A stretch of DNA of 47,599 nt, taken from positions 1 through 47,599 of the IMG/VR virus record IMGVR_UViG_3300037156_000069; one strand, 5' to 3'. Positions within the stretch are counted from its first letter, which is position 1; each line of letters opens with the position of its first letter. Below the pieces are notes generated by a model that worked only from the letters and a program-made list of their open reading frames with translations, was not told the DNA's origin and did no database searches. Positions 30,734 to 39,568 of the stretch are shown here, piece after piece. The stretch comes from a virus. Both the position numbers and the translations under genes were made by a program.

Positions 30734-31683
30734 AATATAGAACCTACTATAGTTAATAAATCTCTAACCTTATCTTGAACATAGAAACCATCGAAATAAT
30801 ATTCCCAATCTTTCAAGTTAAAAGTTTTTCCTTGGAAGGTTTGGGGGTTAAGTAACCACTCAATTTTATTCAGACAATCCTCAATATTATAAAAGTATGT
30901 AACCATATCGCCAAAACGAGTCTCAGATAACGGAATATACCTAAATAAGGGTTTGCGCCCACAGGCTATTATCTGAGCATTTCTGTCGCTCCAGTAACCA
31001 GATTCTATAGTGTGGTCGATAGACAGAATAACTTTAGCTCTAACATATAATTTTGGCAGCTCTTTGTCCATGATGGGAGGTCGAACATCCAGACCCCACT
31101 CCTCTGGCCAACTATTAACCGAATGAATTACAAGATTGAATTTCTCATTAACTGCTTTTAGAGTTTCATTGCGCTCTGTAGCCCATTCTAGATAACTGCC
31201 CGTGAAAAGAACATCTATATCTGGTATATCTTTACAGGAGTTATCTTCTACTAACGTATTAGAGAGCCATGATTCATAATAAGGTTTAAGAAACTGAGGT
31301 GCAAAGTCTTGCGACAAGTATTGCCAATTAAGATATTTAGAGTCAGCTATTCGCTTACTGAGGTATAAATCAGATTGTTCTATTAGTTTTTCATGCCATT
31401 CTTGGCCATCTGCTTGGTAATCGAACGCCCAATAAACTATTGGACATTTAAATTTCTCTCTAATATTAGTTATTAAATGTACAGAATAACCATCCCACTG
31501 AGCAACTAATATAAAGTCATACAATTCTAAAGCATCAGTCGGATAATCTATAATCGCATTACTATATCGTTGTTGTCTAGTAACCTTGTGCCCTAAGTCT
31601 TCTAGAGCTTTAGCAATATGCTCTTCATCGCAAATTGAGCCATCCCAACCTGTACCAAAGTTTCCAATAGATAATATCCTCAT
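30730..31683 (-). CDS. CgeB/YkvP-type glycosyltransferase
   Basis: 317 aa. N-terminal MRILSIGNFGTGWDGSICDE with a Rossmann-type start; middle VDVLFTGSYLEWATERNETL; C-terminal YWSDRNAQIIACGRKPLFRY, matching the Glyco_trans_1_2 (CgeB-like) pattern of DR-x-x-E/Q-x-x-A-C-G. Overlaps the next gene by 4 bp. Likely adds a sugar in the same glycan. Confidence 0.75.
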   Translation of the reverse strand: MRILSIGNFGTGWDGSICDEEHIAKALEDLGHKVTRQQRYSNAIIDYPTDALELYDFILVAQWDGYSVHLITNIREKFKCPIVYWAFDYQADGQEWHEKLIEQSDLYLSKRIADSKYLNWQYLSQDFAPQFLKPYYESWLSNTLVEDNSCKDIPDIDVLFTGSYLEWATERNETLKAVNEKFNLVIHSVNSWPEEWGLDVRPPIMDKELPKLYVRAKVILSIDHTIESGYWSDRNAQIIACGRKPLFRYIPLSETRFGDMVTYFYNIEDCLNKIEWLLNPQTFQGKTFNLKDWEYYFDGFYVQDKVRDLLTIVGSIL

Positions 31684-32243
31684 TTATATGCCCTTATCCT
31701 AATATCATACTTGGGTTCGGCAATACCATGACCCTCACCTAATTTAATTTTTTTAATATCTTTAAAACCGATATTCCCCAAAAGATTCTTATACCGGTTA
31801 AAGTTAAATCCTGTCTGATGTAGCTGGCCAGGTTCATCTGTACGGCCTCCATAAAACAATCCAAGTACTCTATCAGATTGGTCACCTTCCAGCCATAGTT
31901 TACAAGCTTTATCTAAGTCGGGAGTCTCAATTTCTATATAAGCCCGAGGGCGTAAGAGATTATAACATTTTTTAACAATCTCATCTGCATCCTCGGTGGG
32001 TACATGTTCTAGAGCATGAACTATATGGATTACGTCAAATGAGTCGCCAGCAAAATGTTTATCAATATTCTGAGCTTTAATTGGTAACATATGATATCTT
32101 CCAACTAAACTAGAATCAGTTAATGGATGGTCTTGGGTATAAAAAGGCTCAATATTAATCCATTTAATTTCATCAGTATCACCATACGGAGAATTACCAG
32201 CCCCTATATTAAGGCCTAATTTAGCTCGTTTACTATCGTCCAT
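31680..32243 (-). CDS. SAM-dependent methyltransferase
   Basis: 187 aa class I type. Motif I is LGLNIGAGNSPYGD (residues 9-22), a motif-IV-like region FDVIHIVHALEHVP near 84-97, and YIEIETPDLDKACKLW. LHQTGFNFNRYKNLLGNIGF is typical of small methyltransferases found in polysaccharide clusters. It probably methylates a sugar hydroxyl or carboxyl. ATGA overlap with the gene after it. Confidence 0.8.
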   Translation of the reverse strand: MDDSKRAKLGLNIGAGNSPYGDTDEIKWINIEPFYTQDHPLTDSSLVGRYHMLPIKAQNIDKHFAGDSFDVIHIVHALEHVPTEDADEIVKKCYNLLRPRAYIEIETPDLDKACKLWLEGDQSDRVLGLFYGGRTDEPGQLHQTGFNFNRYKNLLGNIGFKDIKKIKLGEGHGIAEPKYDIRIRAYK

Positions 32244-33087
32244 CTTCTTCGTAATATTTCATTATCCAGTCTGGGTCATATTTAATATCATCTATATCAT
32301 CAGGTAGCATTTTCTTGTTATACCAAACATCTGAGCCTAGAGTATCTCGGTTAAAGCCCCATTTCTGGTCAAAATAGTCCCAGTTCTTTTGCCAATCTTC
32401 TTGGTGGGTGCCATCGAATGTACCACTCTTATTGCTAAAGTGATACACTAATACATCTTTTAATCTAATAGGAGTAATGCCAGCTAAGTTTATTTTAGTT
32501 TGTAAATCCGTATCAGAGTTACTCCCCCATGGGTCAAACTTAGTATCATATCCTCTAATTGTTCTCCATACATCAGCTCTTATAAAGAACGGAAGGTTGA
32601 ACCCACTTTCCTCCTTATTATCCTGTATGGAGTGAATATGACCATTAACAAATTTATCGATACTTTCTGGATTAAACTCATCTAAAGTAAACCCTCCATT
32701 ATATTTTATAAATGGTTCTGCACTACCAGGATTGTTAGTGGGCTCGACTAAATTAGGTGAGAAAACAGGATAGTCAAAACGTAAATTCTTATCCCAACCT
32801 GGCGAGAAATACATATCTGAGTTAATCACAAAGAAATAATCTGTATTAGATTCTGCAACTTCAGCTCCTACATTGACTGCATGGCATTGTCCTTGCTGCC
32901 TAGTATGTAGATGTTTAGTAATACCTTTAATATCATACTGAGCGAGAGGCTGGGAGTTTTTACTCCCGTTTGTAACTACGTTAATATCTCCATCAAATCC
33001 AGACTCTCTCAAACTTTCAACACATAATTTTAAATATTCTCCATCCACTTCTACTAAAGAAGGAATTATTGCTGTTATTTTAGTCAT
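32233..33087 (-). CDS. Family 2-type glycosyltransferase
   Basis: 284 aa. The start TKITAIIPSLVEVDGEYLKL and YFFVINSDMYFSPGW (DxD-type site near residue 93) fit a GT-A fold; WGSNSDTDLQTKINLAGI carries the later acidic motif. Two Trp-rich stretches in the C-terminal half (WQKNWDYFDQKWGF). Overlaps the methyltransferase gene by 11 bp. Acceptor and donor unknown. Confidence 0.8.
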   Translation of the reverse strand: MTKITAIIPSLVEVDGEYLKLCVESLRESGFDGDINVVTNGSKNSQPLAQYDIKGITKHLHTRQQGQCHAVNVGAEVAESNTDYFFVINSDMYFSPGWDKNLRFDYPVFSPNLVEPTNNPGSAEPFIKYNGGFTLDEFNPESIDKFVNGHIHSIQDNKEESGFNLPFFIRADVWRTIRGYDTKFDPWGSNSDTDLQTKINLAGITPIRLKDVLVYHFSNKSGTFDGTHQEDWQKNWDYFDQKWGFNRDTLGSDVWYNKKMLPDDIDDIKYDPDWIMKYYEEDGR

Positions 33088-33694
33088 TTAAAACCTCACT
33101 AACAAACTGAAAACTATCAGCTGATTTTACCATTTCTTCTACTTGGTCATATGTCTCATATATCCCATTACCTACACAATCCCATGTGTGCCCATGCCAC
33201 GCTTTATCTATATCAGTGTCTTGGTGACCGTCCCAAGCTACAAAGCCTCCATTGTTATTAACATAAGCTTTCAACTCTTTAGGGCGTCGCACATTATTAT
33301 AAGATTGGTCTCCAACCCACCATTTATGCTTGGCTAACCATTTAAAACAGTCATCGCTTATTTGCCAACCTGGAGCTTTAAAACCATTAACAAAGTACTC
33401 ATCTAGCATTGGTTTAAAAAACTGCATCTTCTCATCAAACTCTTCATAAGTCATTTCTGCACATTCATAATTAGATGAGTGAAAGAAACCATGAACAGCT
33501 AACTCTACCCAGGTATTGTTAGATTTACACCAATTGGCTAGTTCAGCTGTCATCTCGCCAGGTATAGCAAATAGAGTAACTTTAAAATTATTATTAGCGT
33601 AATGTAGCTGGTCTAACTTGTCTCGACAATCGTGCGACTGACATTGGTCGTTAATTATATGATTCGCTCCTAGGTCATCAAAATCTACTATCAT
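33080..33694 (-). CDS. Polysaccharide deacetylase-like protein (NodB fold)
   Basis: 204 aa. MIVDFDDLGANH gives the metal-binding Asp pair; ELAVHGFFHSS has the H-x3-H motif of NodB deacetylases; FKAPGWQISDDCF corresponds to the R/K-x-P-[WY] motif 3. These enzymes remove N- or O-acetyl groups from sugars. The protein is compact and lacks a signal peptide, so it acts in the cytoplasm, consistent with modification of an intracellular glycan rather than host wall. Overlaps both neighbours. Confidence 0.75.
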   Translation of the reverse strand: MIVDFDDLGANHIINDQCQSHDCRDKLDQLHYANNNFKVTLFAIPGEMTAELANWCKSNNTWVELAVHGFFHSSNYECAEMTYEEFDEKMQFFKPMLDEYFVNGFKAPGWQISDDCFKWLAKHKWWVGDQSYNNVRRPKELKAYVNNNGGFVAWDGHQDTDIDKAWHGHTWDCVGNGIYETYDQVEEMVKSADSFQFVSEVLND

Positions 33695-34407
33695 TTGTAC
33701 TTACCAATCCTTTCAACCCATTTATCAGGGAATAATTTATTTAATAATCTACTATTCTCACGTACACAATGACCTCCGATTACTCCTTCAGGAGCATCTA
33801 ATACAAATTTCTGGAATTGTTTATCTAATCCTAATTTTTTATATAGTTTATTATAATCTCTATTCCACTCTTTAGTGAGTTCAAAATCTGCGTCTATGTC
33901 ATCGAATACTCTTTTTTTATAGTCAGCGAACATTAAGTTAATTCCATACTCAGTTGTGCTTAAGAGTTTAAGCCCTTCAGTTACCCTAGTATCTTCAACT
34001 AATCTAGTTTTAAGTTTGGCTTTCTTAAAATATTTATCAAAGAACTTTGCCGAGTCTAAATCATTATACCCAATCCAACGAGTCATTAACCTAATGCTAT
34101 TAGCTAGGTCAGGATGTTTACCCTCAACTGGAGTGTGTATGACTCGCCTCCCTAACTTCTTAGTAACACCCATAGGAACTGTTGACCACACCACAACATG
34201 CTGAGGCTCGTATTGGGCTATATAATCCCAGACTTGAGTTATAAAACTATCAGTATAGGGAAAACAAATATGCATAATATCTACATTAATTATTCGTTTC
34301 CTATTAAAACTGCTCCTTAATTTAATATCATAAATATTAGCAGTAGGGTCTATGACTTCTTGCACAGCCTTGCCTATCTCTCCTAACCCAATGATTAGAT
34401 TTTTCAT
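33691..34407 (-). CDS. Short nucleotide-sugar dehydrogenase-like protein
   Basis: 238 aa. The Rossmann motif GLGEIG lies at residues 7-12. Middle: VWSTVPMGVTKKLGRRVIHT and TRVTEGLKLLSTTEYGINLM. End: APEGVIGGHCVRENSRLL, in which GGHC carries the catalytic Cys of UDP-sugar 6-dehydrogenases (about residue 217). Normal enzymes are about 430 aa; this one lacks the C-terminal UDP-binding domain, so either another protein supplies it or the reaction differs. It would oxidise a sugar to a uronic acid. ATGA overlaps on both sides. Confidence 0.65.
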   Translation of the reverse strand: MKNLIIGLGEIGKAVQEVIDPTANIYDIKLRSSFNRKRIINVDIMHICFPYTDSFITQVWDYIAQYEPQHVVVWSTVPMGVTKKLGRRVIHTPVEGKHPDLANSIRLMTRWIGYNDLDSAKFFDKYFKKAKLKTRLVEDTRVTEGLKLLSTTEYGINLMFADYKKRVFDDIDADFELTKEWNRDYNKLYKKLGLDKQFQKFVLDAPEGVIGGHCVRENSRLLNKLFPDKWVERIGKYK

Positions 34408-35039
34408 CTAGGTTCTTCCTTATCAATAATATAATAGGTATGGGGTCGGTTAGCACGAGTCGAGGTTTCAGTATAAAGCCAGGTGTGCCCTATAGAGTCT
34501 AACCAGGTTTCCCATTCATCTTTGTTAATGTCGGCTCCGTAGCCATTAGTCCCTTTATCGGTGTCATCATTTACTTTAGTAATTACACCATCCATTGTTC
34601 GCCAAAAACATACTATAACCCGTTTCCTAGCTAGCCGTAGAGCTTCTTCTAGTGGCTTTTTATAACTATTAGTGTGTTCAAGTATGTCCTGCAATAAAAC
34701 TACATCAAAAAAATCATTCGGAAAACCAACATCTCTACAATCACCAAGTGAAATCGGCGTCACCCCATATTTTACTTTAAGTCGTTCATTAGCTACTTTT
34801 ACAAATCTAGGAGATAAATCTACTCCAATATAGTCAATTGCCGGACCGTATTCTTCAAAATGGTCAAAATTCCAAGCAGGTCCACACCCTACGTCTAGCA
34901 CAGATTCTCCATCATTTATAAAAGAGCTGATAATCATTCGGGTTTCACAGCCTGGGCCTTCTCCATAACTATGCATATAATTAGCAGCCGTCTTATCATC
35001 AACCATTAAGTTATCCCAATAATCATTGTCTGGGTTCAT
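34404..35039 (-). CDS. SAM-dependent methyltransferase
   Basis: 211 aa class I methyltransferase. Motif I is SVLDVGCGPAWNFDHF (near 48-63); IDYIGVDLSPRFVKVANERL gives motif II; FFDVVLLQDILEHTNSYKKP gives motif IV. It may methylate a sugar, like the other methyltransferase of the cassette. Overlaps both neighbouring genes by 4 bp. Confidence 0.8.
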   Translation of the reverse strand: MNPDNDYWDNLMVDDKTAANYMHSYGEGPGCETRMIISSFINDGESVLDVGCGPAWNFDHFEEYGPAIDYIGVDLSPRFVKVANERLKVKYGVTPISLGDCRDVGFPNDFFDVVLLQDILEHTNSYKKPLEEALRLARKRVIVCFWRTMDGVITKVNDDTDKGTNGYGADINKDEWETWLDSIGHTWLYTETSTRANRPHTYYIIDKEEPR

Positions 35040-35704
35040 AGTTCTTCCCTAATAAATAAATTAGTTACCTTATCAGATATATCAACTTTGAATAAGGAAG
35101 GGTTATCTAAGTAGTTTTCGTCAGATACATAAGTAGTGTTGGGATTAAGTTCTATTCGACGATTAGTATTCCAAAAGTGAAAAGAGACTATGGTAGATAA
35201 CTCTACAAGATTTTTTGTGTCCCAAGGTAAAGTATCGATATCTCTACCCAAAGCCGACATCTTTATAATAGCCCCTGGCACAAAACCAACTTGGATATTA
35301 TAAAGTTTCATATCCCGTTTCTTACGACAAGGCTGCACATGCCAGCCTTTAGTTGCTGGACCATCTTTAACATTTTCTAATTTATAATTATATATACGAT
35401 TATCAAAAGTTTTAACTCCTAAACAAGAAGAAATCATAGATAATTTTCTATTACCTCCCCCAGTAATATCGTCATTCTTCTTCTTCATTAACCCGTAATT
35501 AGAAGACAAATAATTTGCGCTCAATATACAGTCAGCTTCAACTAAACATACATAAGGAGTTCTTACTTTTCTAAGTCCTTCTACCCAAGAATCTTCGAGT
35601 AATATTTCAGCCCCATTAATATCTGATAATTGTCTAACCATATCTTGTTGAGTCATTTGTATAACAGTCGGCTCAGCGCTTCGCTTTATTATTACAGTAA
35701 TCAT
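35036..35704 (-). CDS. GT-A-like glycosyltransferase, short
   Basis: 222 aa. VRTPYVCLVEADCILSANYL carries an EADC site where DxD is normal (near residue 58), and GFVPGAIIKMSALGRDIDTL follows the acceptor side. It is shorter than usual family 2 enzymes and the N-terminal strand pattern is weak, so the assignment rests mainly on the VEADC region and context. ATGA overlaps with both neighbours. Confidence 0.55.
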   Translation of the reverse strand: MITVIIKRSAEPTVIQMTQQDMVRQLSDINGAEILLEDSWVEGLRKVRTPYVCLVEADCILSANYLSSNYGLMKKKNDDITGGGNRKLSMISSCLGVKTFDNRIYNYKLENVKDGPATKGWHVQPCRKKRDMKLYNIQVGFVPGAIIKMSALGRDIDTLPWDTKNLVELSTIVSFHFWNTNRRIELNPNTTYVSDENYLDNPSLFKVDISDKVTNLFIREEL

Positions 35705-36480
35705 AAGAAATATCTCTCAGACAATTCTTTTCCAGCATACTTTTCTACTTCTATAGGGTCATCACCATTAGTTAAAGCGGGGTGAGAGATATCTGAGTGT
35801 CCAGTATCTTCTGGTTTTAAGTTCTTATCATATCCCCAAAAGTCAGTTCCATTATTATCCCTAGTCCCGAATAAATGAAGAGTAGGAATGTGAGTGGCAA
35901 AACCAGTTCTGTACCCAGCTTCTCGTAACTTACCTCCTATATATCGTTCCTCTTGTCCACGGCCATTTGATAGCCTATCCCAACCATCAACCTCATTGAC
36001 TGCACTTGTAAGCATAATACGTAGACTACCCCCTGGATGAGGAAAGTCAGTAATATCACTCGTCTCATCTTCAAATATATTGCCCGTACCTATCATTACC
36101 TGTGTTCTACAAGCTATCGCTGCGTAGTCTTCATACTTATCCATTAAGTTACTCAATAAATCTACCCAGTCTTTTTTGTCTACCATTGGAGGCGGCAAAC
36201 AATCATTATCTATACAAATAAAATAATAACCATAGGTTTGTTTATCAAAGAGATACTGCCTGGCGTATTCTAAGCCCATATTCGATTTAAGATTAGTATA
36301 GGAGTCCATGAGTCCATTATCATAAAATTTTTGGAGCATATCTCTAGTTTCTTGGTCAGAGCCGTTATCTAAAACATGTAATCTAAAGTTCTCACGTTTA
36401 GTATTACGATGGATAGTCTCTATAACTAACTTAGTCATCTTGGGTCGGTTCCAGCTAACCAAGTGTAAATCTATAATCAT
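35701..36480 (-). CDS. Family 2-type glycosyltransferase
   Basis: 259 aa. DLHLVSWNRPKMTKLVIETI at the start; FRLHVLDNGSDQETRDM; YYFICIDNDCLPPPM with the DND metal site (near 82); NGRGQEERYIGGKLREAGYR near 180. A complete GT-A domain. ATGA overlap with the gene after it; the nuclease gene lies 12 bp upstream. Confidence 0.8.
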   Translation of the reverse strand: MIIDLHLVSWNRPKMTKLVIETIHRNTKRENFRLHVLDNGSDQETRDMLQKFYDNGLMDSYTNLKSNMGLEYARQYLFDKQTYGYYFICIDNDCLPPPMVDKKDWVDLLSNLMDKYEDYAAIACRTQVMIGTGNIFEDETSDITDFPHPGGSLRIMLTSAVNEVDGWDRLSNGRGQEERYIGGKLREAGYRTGFATHIPTLHLFGTRDNNGTDFWGYDKNLKPEDTGHSDISHPALTNGDDPIEVEKYAGKELSERYFL

Positions 36481-36492
36481 TCTAGCCTTCCT

Positions 36493-36993
36493 CTAAGCGA
36501 GTAGATGCCAGGCGTTTTTATATTGTTCATACTTAGATTTTGATTTTCGGTCAACGATACGATATGTTCTATCTTCTGTTGGTGTAGGTACGACAATTGA
36601 AACTTTTTCACCAATAACACCTTCAGGAATAACATAAAATATATCATGTTCCACCAGCCAGAAAATAAAGTAATCAGCGATACCAGCATAACTCTTTTTA
36701 TTAAATTTCTTTTTGTATAATCCGTTACCAGCATTACGAAACTCTGGTCGCCTGATGCCGAACGAATATTTGTAGGAATAACTACTCGGTGTATGACTAG
36801 GTCTATAAGATGTCTTAACTTGCAACTTTTTGCCATTGTCCACCAGAATAATATCGACTCCATCATCTTGGTCACAAACTGCTGGTGCAAAACCTTGTAA
36901 TATAAGTTCAGCTCGTACACGTAATTCACCCGCTTTTCCTATTTGTGTCGATTTTAGTGTCAAAAACTTCTCCGAAACAATTGTATTTACCAT
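36493..36993 (-). CDS. PD-(D/E)XK endonuclease inserted in the sugar cassette
   Basis: 166 aa from the ATG at 36993, which has AAGGAG eight bases ahead; an earlier ATG at 36999 is too near it. Residues 14-60 (IGKAGELRVRAELILQGFAP, DDGVDIILVDNGKKLQVKTS) give the E...D...x-x-Q-x-K core of the PD-(D/E)XK family that includes the homing enzyme of Synechocystis introns and archaeal resolvase-like proteins. No sugar-enzyme feature. It overlaps the preceding glycosyltransferase gene by 68 bp. A mobile homing-type nuclease is the likely reading; a virion or host-takeover nuclease is possible. Confidence 0.7.
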   Translation of the reverse strand: MVNTIVSEKFLTLKSTQIGKAGELRVRAELILQGFAPAVCDQDDGVDIILVDNGKKLQVKTSYRPSHTPSSYSYKYSFGIRRPEFRNAGNGLYKKKFNKKSYAGIADYFIFWLVEHDIFYVIPEGVIGEKVSIVVPTPTEDRTYRIVDRKSKSKYEQYKNAWHLLA

Positions 36994-37864
36994 CTTCATC
37001 ACTCCTTGGATATTGAATATATAAAAGTGCCCCTAGGGGTTTACTCTTATTATCCCTTGTCAGAAGATAAAAAGCAAGCGCATCGTCACCCCAAGGATTT
37101 CCTAGGCTAAGACCATGTCTCTTTACACCATCTTGGAAAGCTCCATCTGGATTCTCTGTGTTCTCATACTGAAACTTATCAGCTACTGGGTCAAGTTTAA
37201 GTGGGAATTTAGAGTCAGCCGCAAACTGGTAAGGATTAGGCTCATCTGGTATACGGTACTTCTTATCTGAGGCCCATAGGTCACGTTTGAAAATAAATGA
37301 CCCAGTTCCTATCTGTCCTGACCTAAACCATTCGTGGCCCTTACCCTCTTCAGCTGGCCTAAACGTCTCTCTAATTGTGGTTCTGTGGTCAGCCCAATGT
37401 ATAATAGACCCAAAGTTGAAGATACTGTATTCTGGAAAGTCTTGAATAGCTTTATCTAATTCTCTAAGGTAGTGTGTTGAATACTCATCATCTGAATCAA
37501 GCCAACAAATCCACTCGCCAGTAGCAGCGTCCATGCCTGTATTCCGGGCTATAGCGCGATTTCCATTAGGTATATGAATATACCGTATTCTTTCGTCCAT
37601 ATCCTCAAAAGCTCCTAAAATTCTAGAAGTAATAGGAATAGAACCTTCTATGGGCTCACCATCTTCACTTTTAGGATAATCACAACAACCATCATCAACT
37701 ATAATTAGCTCCCAATCTTTAAATTGCTGGGCTAGAATCGACTTGATAGCTCTCTGGACTGTCGCTCCCCGGAAGTGCCTCTGCCCCGAAGCCCCCCCCT
37801 GTACTGGGTCCAGCTCCGAATACACGGGAAGGACTACGGAGAATTTCGGTTTCTTGTCTGACAT
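36926..37864 (-). CDS. Family 2-type glycosyltransferase
   Basis: 312 aa. PKFSVVLPVYSELDPVQGGA at the start; DWELIIVDDGCCDYPKSEDG; NGNRAIARNTGMDAATGEWI; CWLDSDDEYSTHYL with the DSDD metal site (near 134). A typical family 2 enzyme. It starts inside the previous gene (146-bp overlap) with GGAG upstream, and its last 68 bases overlap the nuclease gene. Confidence 0.85.
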   Translation of the reverse strand: MSDKKPKFSVVLPVYSELDPVQGGASGQRHFRGATVQRAIKSILAQQFKDWELIIVDDGCCDYPKSEDGEPIEGSIPITSRILGAFEDMDERIRYIHIPNGNRAIARNTGMDAATGEWICWLDSDDEYSTHYLRELDKAIQDFPEYSIFNFGSIIHWADHRTTIRETFRPAEEGKGHEWFRSGQIGTGSFIFKRDLWASDKKYRIPDEPNPYQFAADSKFPLKLDPVADKFQYENTENPDGAFQDGVKRHGLSLGNPWGDDALAFYLLTRDNKSKPLGALLYIQYPRSDEDGKYNCFGEVFDTKIDTNRKSG

Positions 37865-39155
37865 CCTCTTGCTCCTTCATTAATAATGGTTCTAAATAAC
37901 GTTGGAAAACATAATCTGGGTTGCGACGGGTTCTGACCCATGTCTTAGCTTTTAAAACATGCTCATTGTCTAAATAATATTTAATTGAACTAGCCATATC
38001 TCTATAATAAGCGTCAGAATCGCTGTGCTGAGTGCGGATTTCCCCATTATAACCACTCATAGCTATATTAGAACCATCAAATTGCTTATATAGAGCGTTC
38101 TTACCATATATTTGTCTAAATGGAGCGAAGTCGTGGTTTAAAATACATAAATTACCTCTAGACATAGCTTCTTGGGCTATCAGGCTATAGGTTTCACTCT
38201 TAGATGGAAGCGCAAAAACGTTTGATAAGGTGAATAATTCTAGAATAACTGAGTGGGGAACCTCCATACTAGCAGCTTCATCAAACTCAGACAAAAAAGT
38301 AACCCTATCTTCTACACCTAACCTCAAAGCTAATTCTTTGAGTTCCTCTCTATAAATAACTTTATCGCCTCCAGTAGACTGGAAATCACAAACAACCAGA
38401 TGGGAACTTACATTTGACGCCTTACACCCTCCCATAATTTCAATAAGACCTTCAACATACTTACCTCGGTCTAATCTAATAGGATAAACCATTAAAATAT
38501 CTGGTCTGCCTAATCCTAGTTCATCATAAAGCCGTTTTGTAATTCGGCTCATACCTTCTGTTGGGTCGCTAGAATGAGGAACTTCAATTATTTCATTCTC
38601 TTCAAAAGAATAATTTAAAGCTACTCTAGGTATGTCATAAGCATTTGGATAGGTAATGATTGAGTGCGGGAATCTTTCAGCTAAGTGAATGGCATATTGC
38701 TCACCATACATAGCCCGTTCTTTTATCAGTATGCTAGGGTTAGTAGCTGAATGTATAGTATGAATCCACTCAATACTTGAGTTTTCAGCAGCTATTTTCC
38801 TAGAAGCTATATTTAGTTTTACGTAATCGGGCAAGAAAATAAGGTCATGGGTTAACACTACCGAATCATCTTCTAAAAATCCCCTGAGTTCTTCATAGAG
38901 AATGTCTATATCTTTTTCAGCGGCTTCATCTATCTCAGTACCATCTATGGGCACAGGAGTAAGATATTTAACCTCGACACTACTAAAAATAGAATCCTCG
39001 GGTGGGTCAAAACCTTTATTAGTAATTAAAGTAGGCTGATAGCCAGCTCGCAACAACTGATTGAGTTGGCCACCTACTACTATAATCGGGCTATAGCTTT
39101 TTAGATAAGTGCTAAAGTTCGTTAGAATGAATACTTTGCGTTTTTTGGTGTCCAT
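37719..39155 (-). CDS. Family 4-type glycosyltransferase
   Basis: 478 aa from the ATG at 39155 (MDTKKRKVFILTNFSTYLKS...). N-terminal GGQLNQLLRAGYQPTLITNK; donor-domain DILMVYPIRLDRGKYVEGLI; VTFLSEFDEAASMEVPHSVI; and FALPSKSETYSLIAQEAMSR with the E-x7-E motif near 345. First gene of the cassette. The last 48 residues are Ser/Gly-rich and overlap the next gene in another frame. A promoter-like element (GTCAATAGTCGGT repeat) lies just upstream. Confidence 0.85.
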   Translation of the reverse strand: MDTKKRKVFILTNFSTYLKSYSPIIVVGGQLNQLLRAGYQPTLITNKGFDPPEDSIFSSVEVKYLTPVPIDGTEIDEAAEKDIDILYEELRGFLEDDSVVLTHDLIFLPDYVKLNIASRKIAAENSSIEWIHTIHSATNPSILIKERAMYGEQYAIHLAERFPHSIITYPNAYDIPRVALNYSFEENEIIEVPHSSDPTEGMSRITKRLYDELGLGRPDILMVYPIRLDRGKYVEGLIEIMGGCKASNVSSHLVVCDFQSTGGDKVIYREELKELALRLGVEDRVTFLSEFDEAASMEVPHSVILELFTLSNVFALPSKSETYSLIAQEAMSRGNLCILNHDFAPFRQIYGKNALYKQFDGSNIAMSGYNGEIRTQHSDSDAYYRDMASSIKYYLDNEHVLKAKTWVRTRRNPDYVFQRYLEPLLMKEQEDVRQETEILRSPSRVFGAGPSTGGGFGAEALPGSDSPESYQVDSSPAI

Positions 39156-39202
39156 GCTAAGCACAAACATAACACTCGTCAATAGTCGGTGTCAACTACT
39201 TT

Positions 39203-39559
39203 TTATAGTGGAACAGGGGCACCTTTAGAAGGAGGGCAGACGTAGACCGTTACATCTACATCCGTAGATATGTAGACTGGCCATGGGCAATAGAAATGCT
39301 GTTTATAGTCTCTGGCAGTCAAGGCTCCAGCCATAATCATTTGCGTCGTACCCGCACTATCTTGGAAAAATTCATTTACACCAGCAGTTGAGGTCACATT
39401 AACAGAAACTAGAGTAATGACTGAACCAGAAGTACATACTTTAAAGTTTGTAGCTCCACCCGGAACATGTACCGGGTCATTCGCAAACCCGGCACCAACT
39501 AAAGCACCTTTTTGAGCTGTTTGTATTCGTCTTGTGTAGTCACCTGGTAACATCGCCAT
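39203..39559 (-). CDS. Small beta-rich virion protein
   Basis: 118 aa, MAMLPGDYTRRIQTAQKGAL... ending VYVCPPSKGAPVPL. Beta-rich and lacking charge clusters. AGGAG precedes the ATG. It sits between the Ser/Thr-tailed head protein and the sugar cassette. Likely a decoration or fibre-base protein. Confidence 0.6.
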   Translation of the reverse strand: MAMLPGDYTRRIQTAQKGALVGAGFANDPVHVPGGATNFKVCTSGSVITLVSVNVTSTAGVNEFFQDSAGTTQMIMAGALTARDYKQHFYCPWPVYISTDVDVTVYVCPPSKGAPVPL

Positions 39560-39568
39560 AATTTACTC

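Noticed and set aside
36477-36929. 150-aa frame in the nuclease region
   Set aside because: It lies in another register over the nuclease gene, whose family motifs are clear.
39166-39195. TTGACA at 39195-39190 as a leaderless promoter of the first glycosyltransferase gene
   Set aside because: No -10 box at the spacing seen in the other six; the ATG is about 11 bases from the best candidate hexamer.
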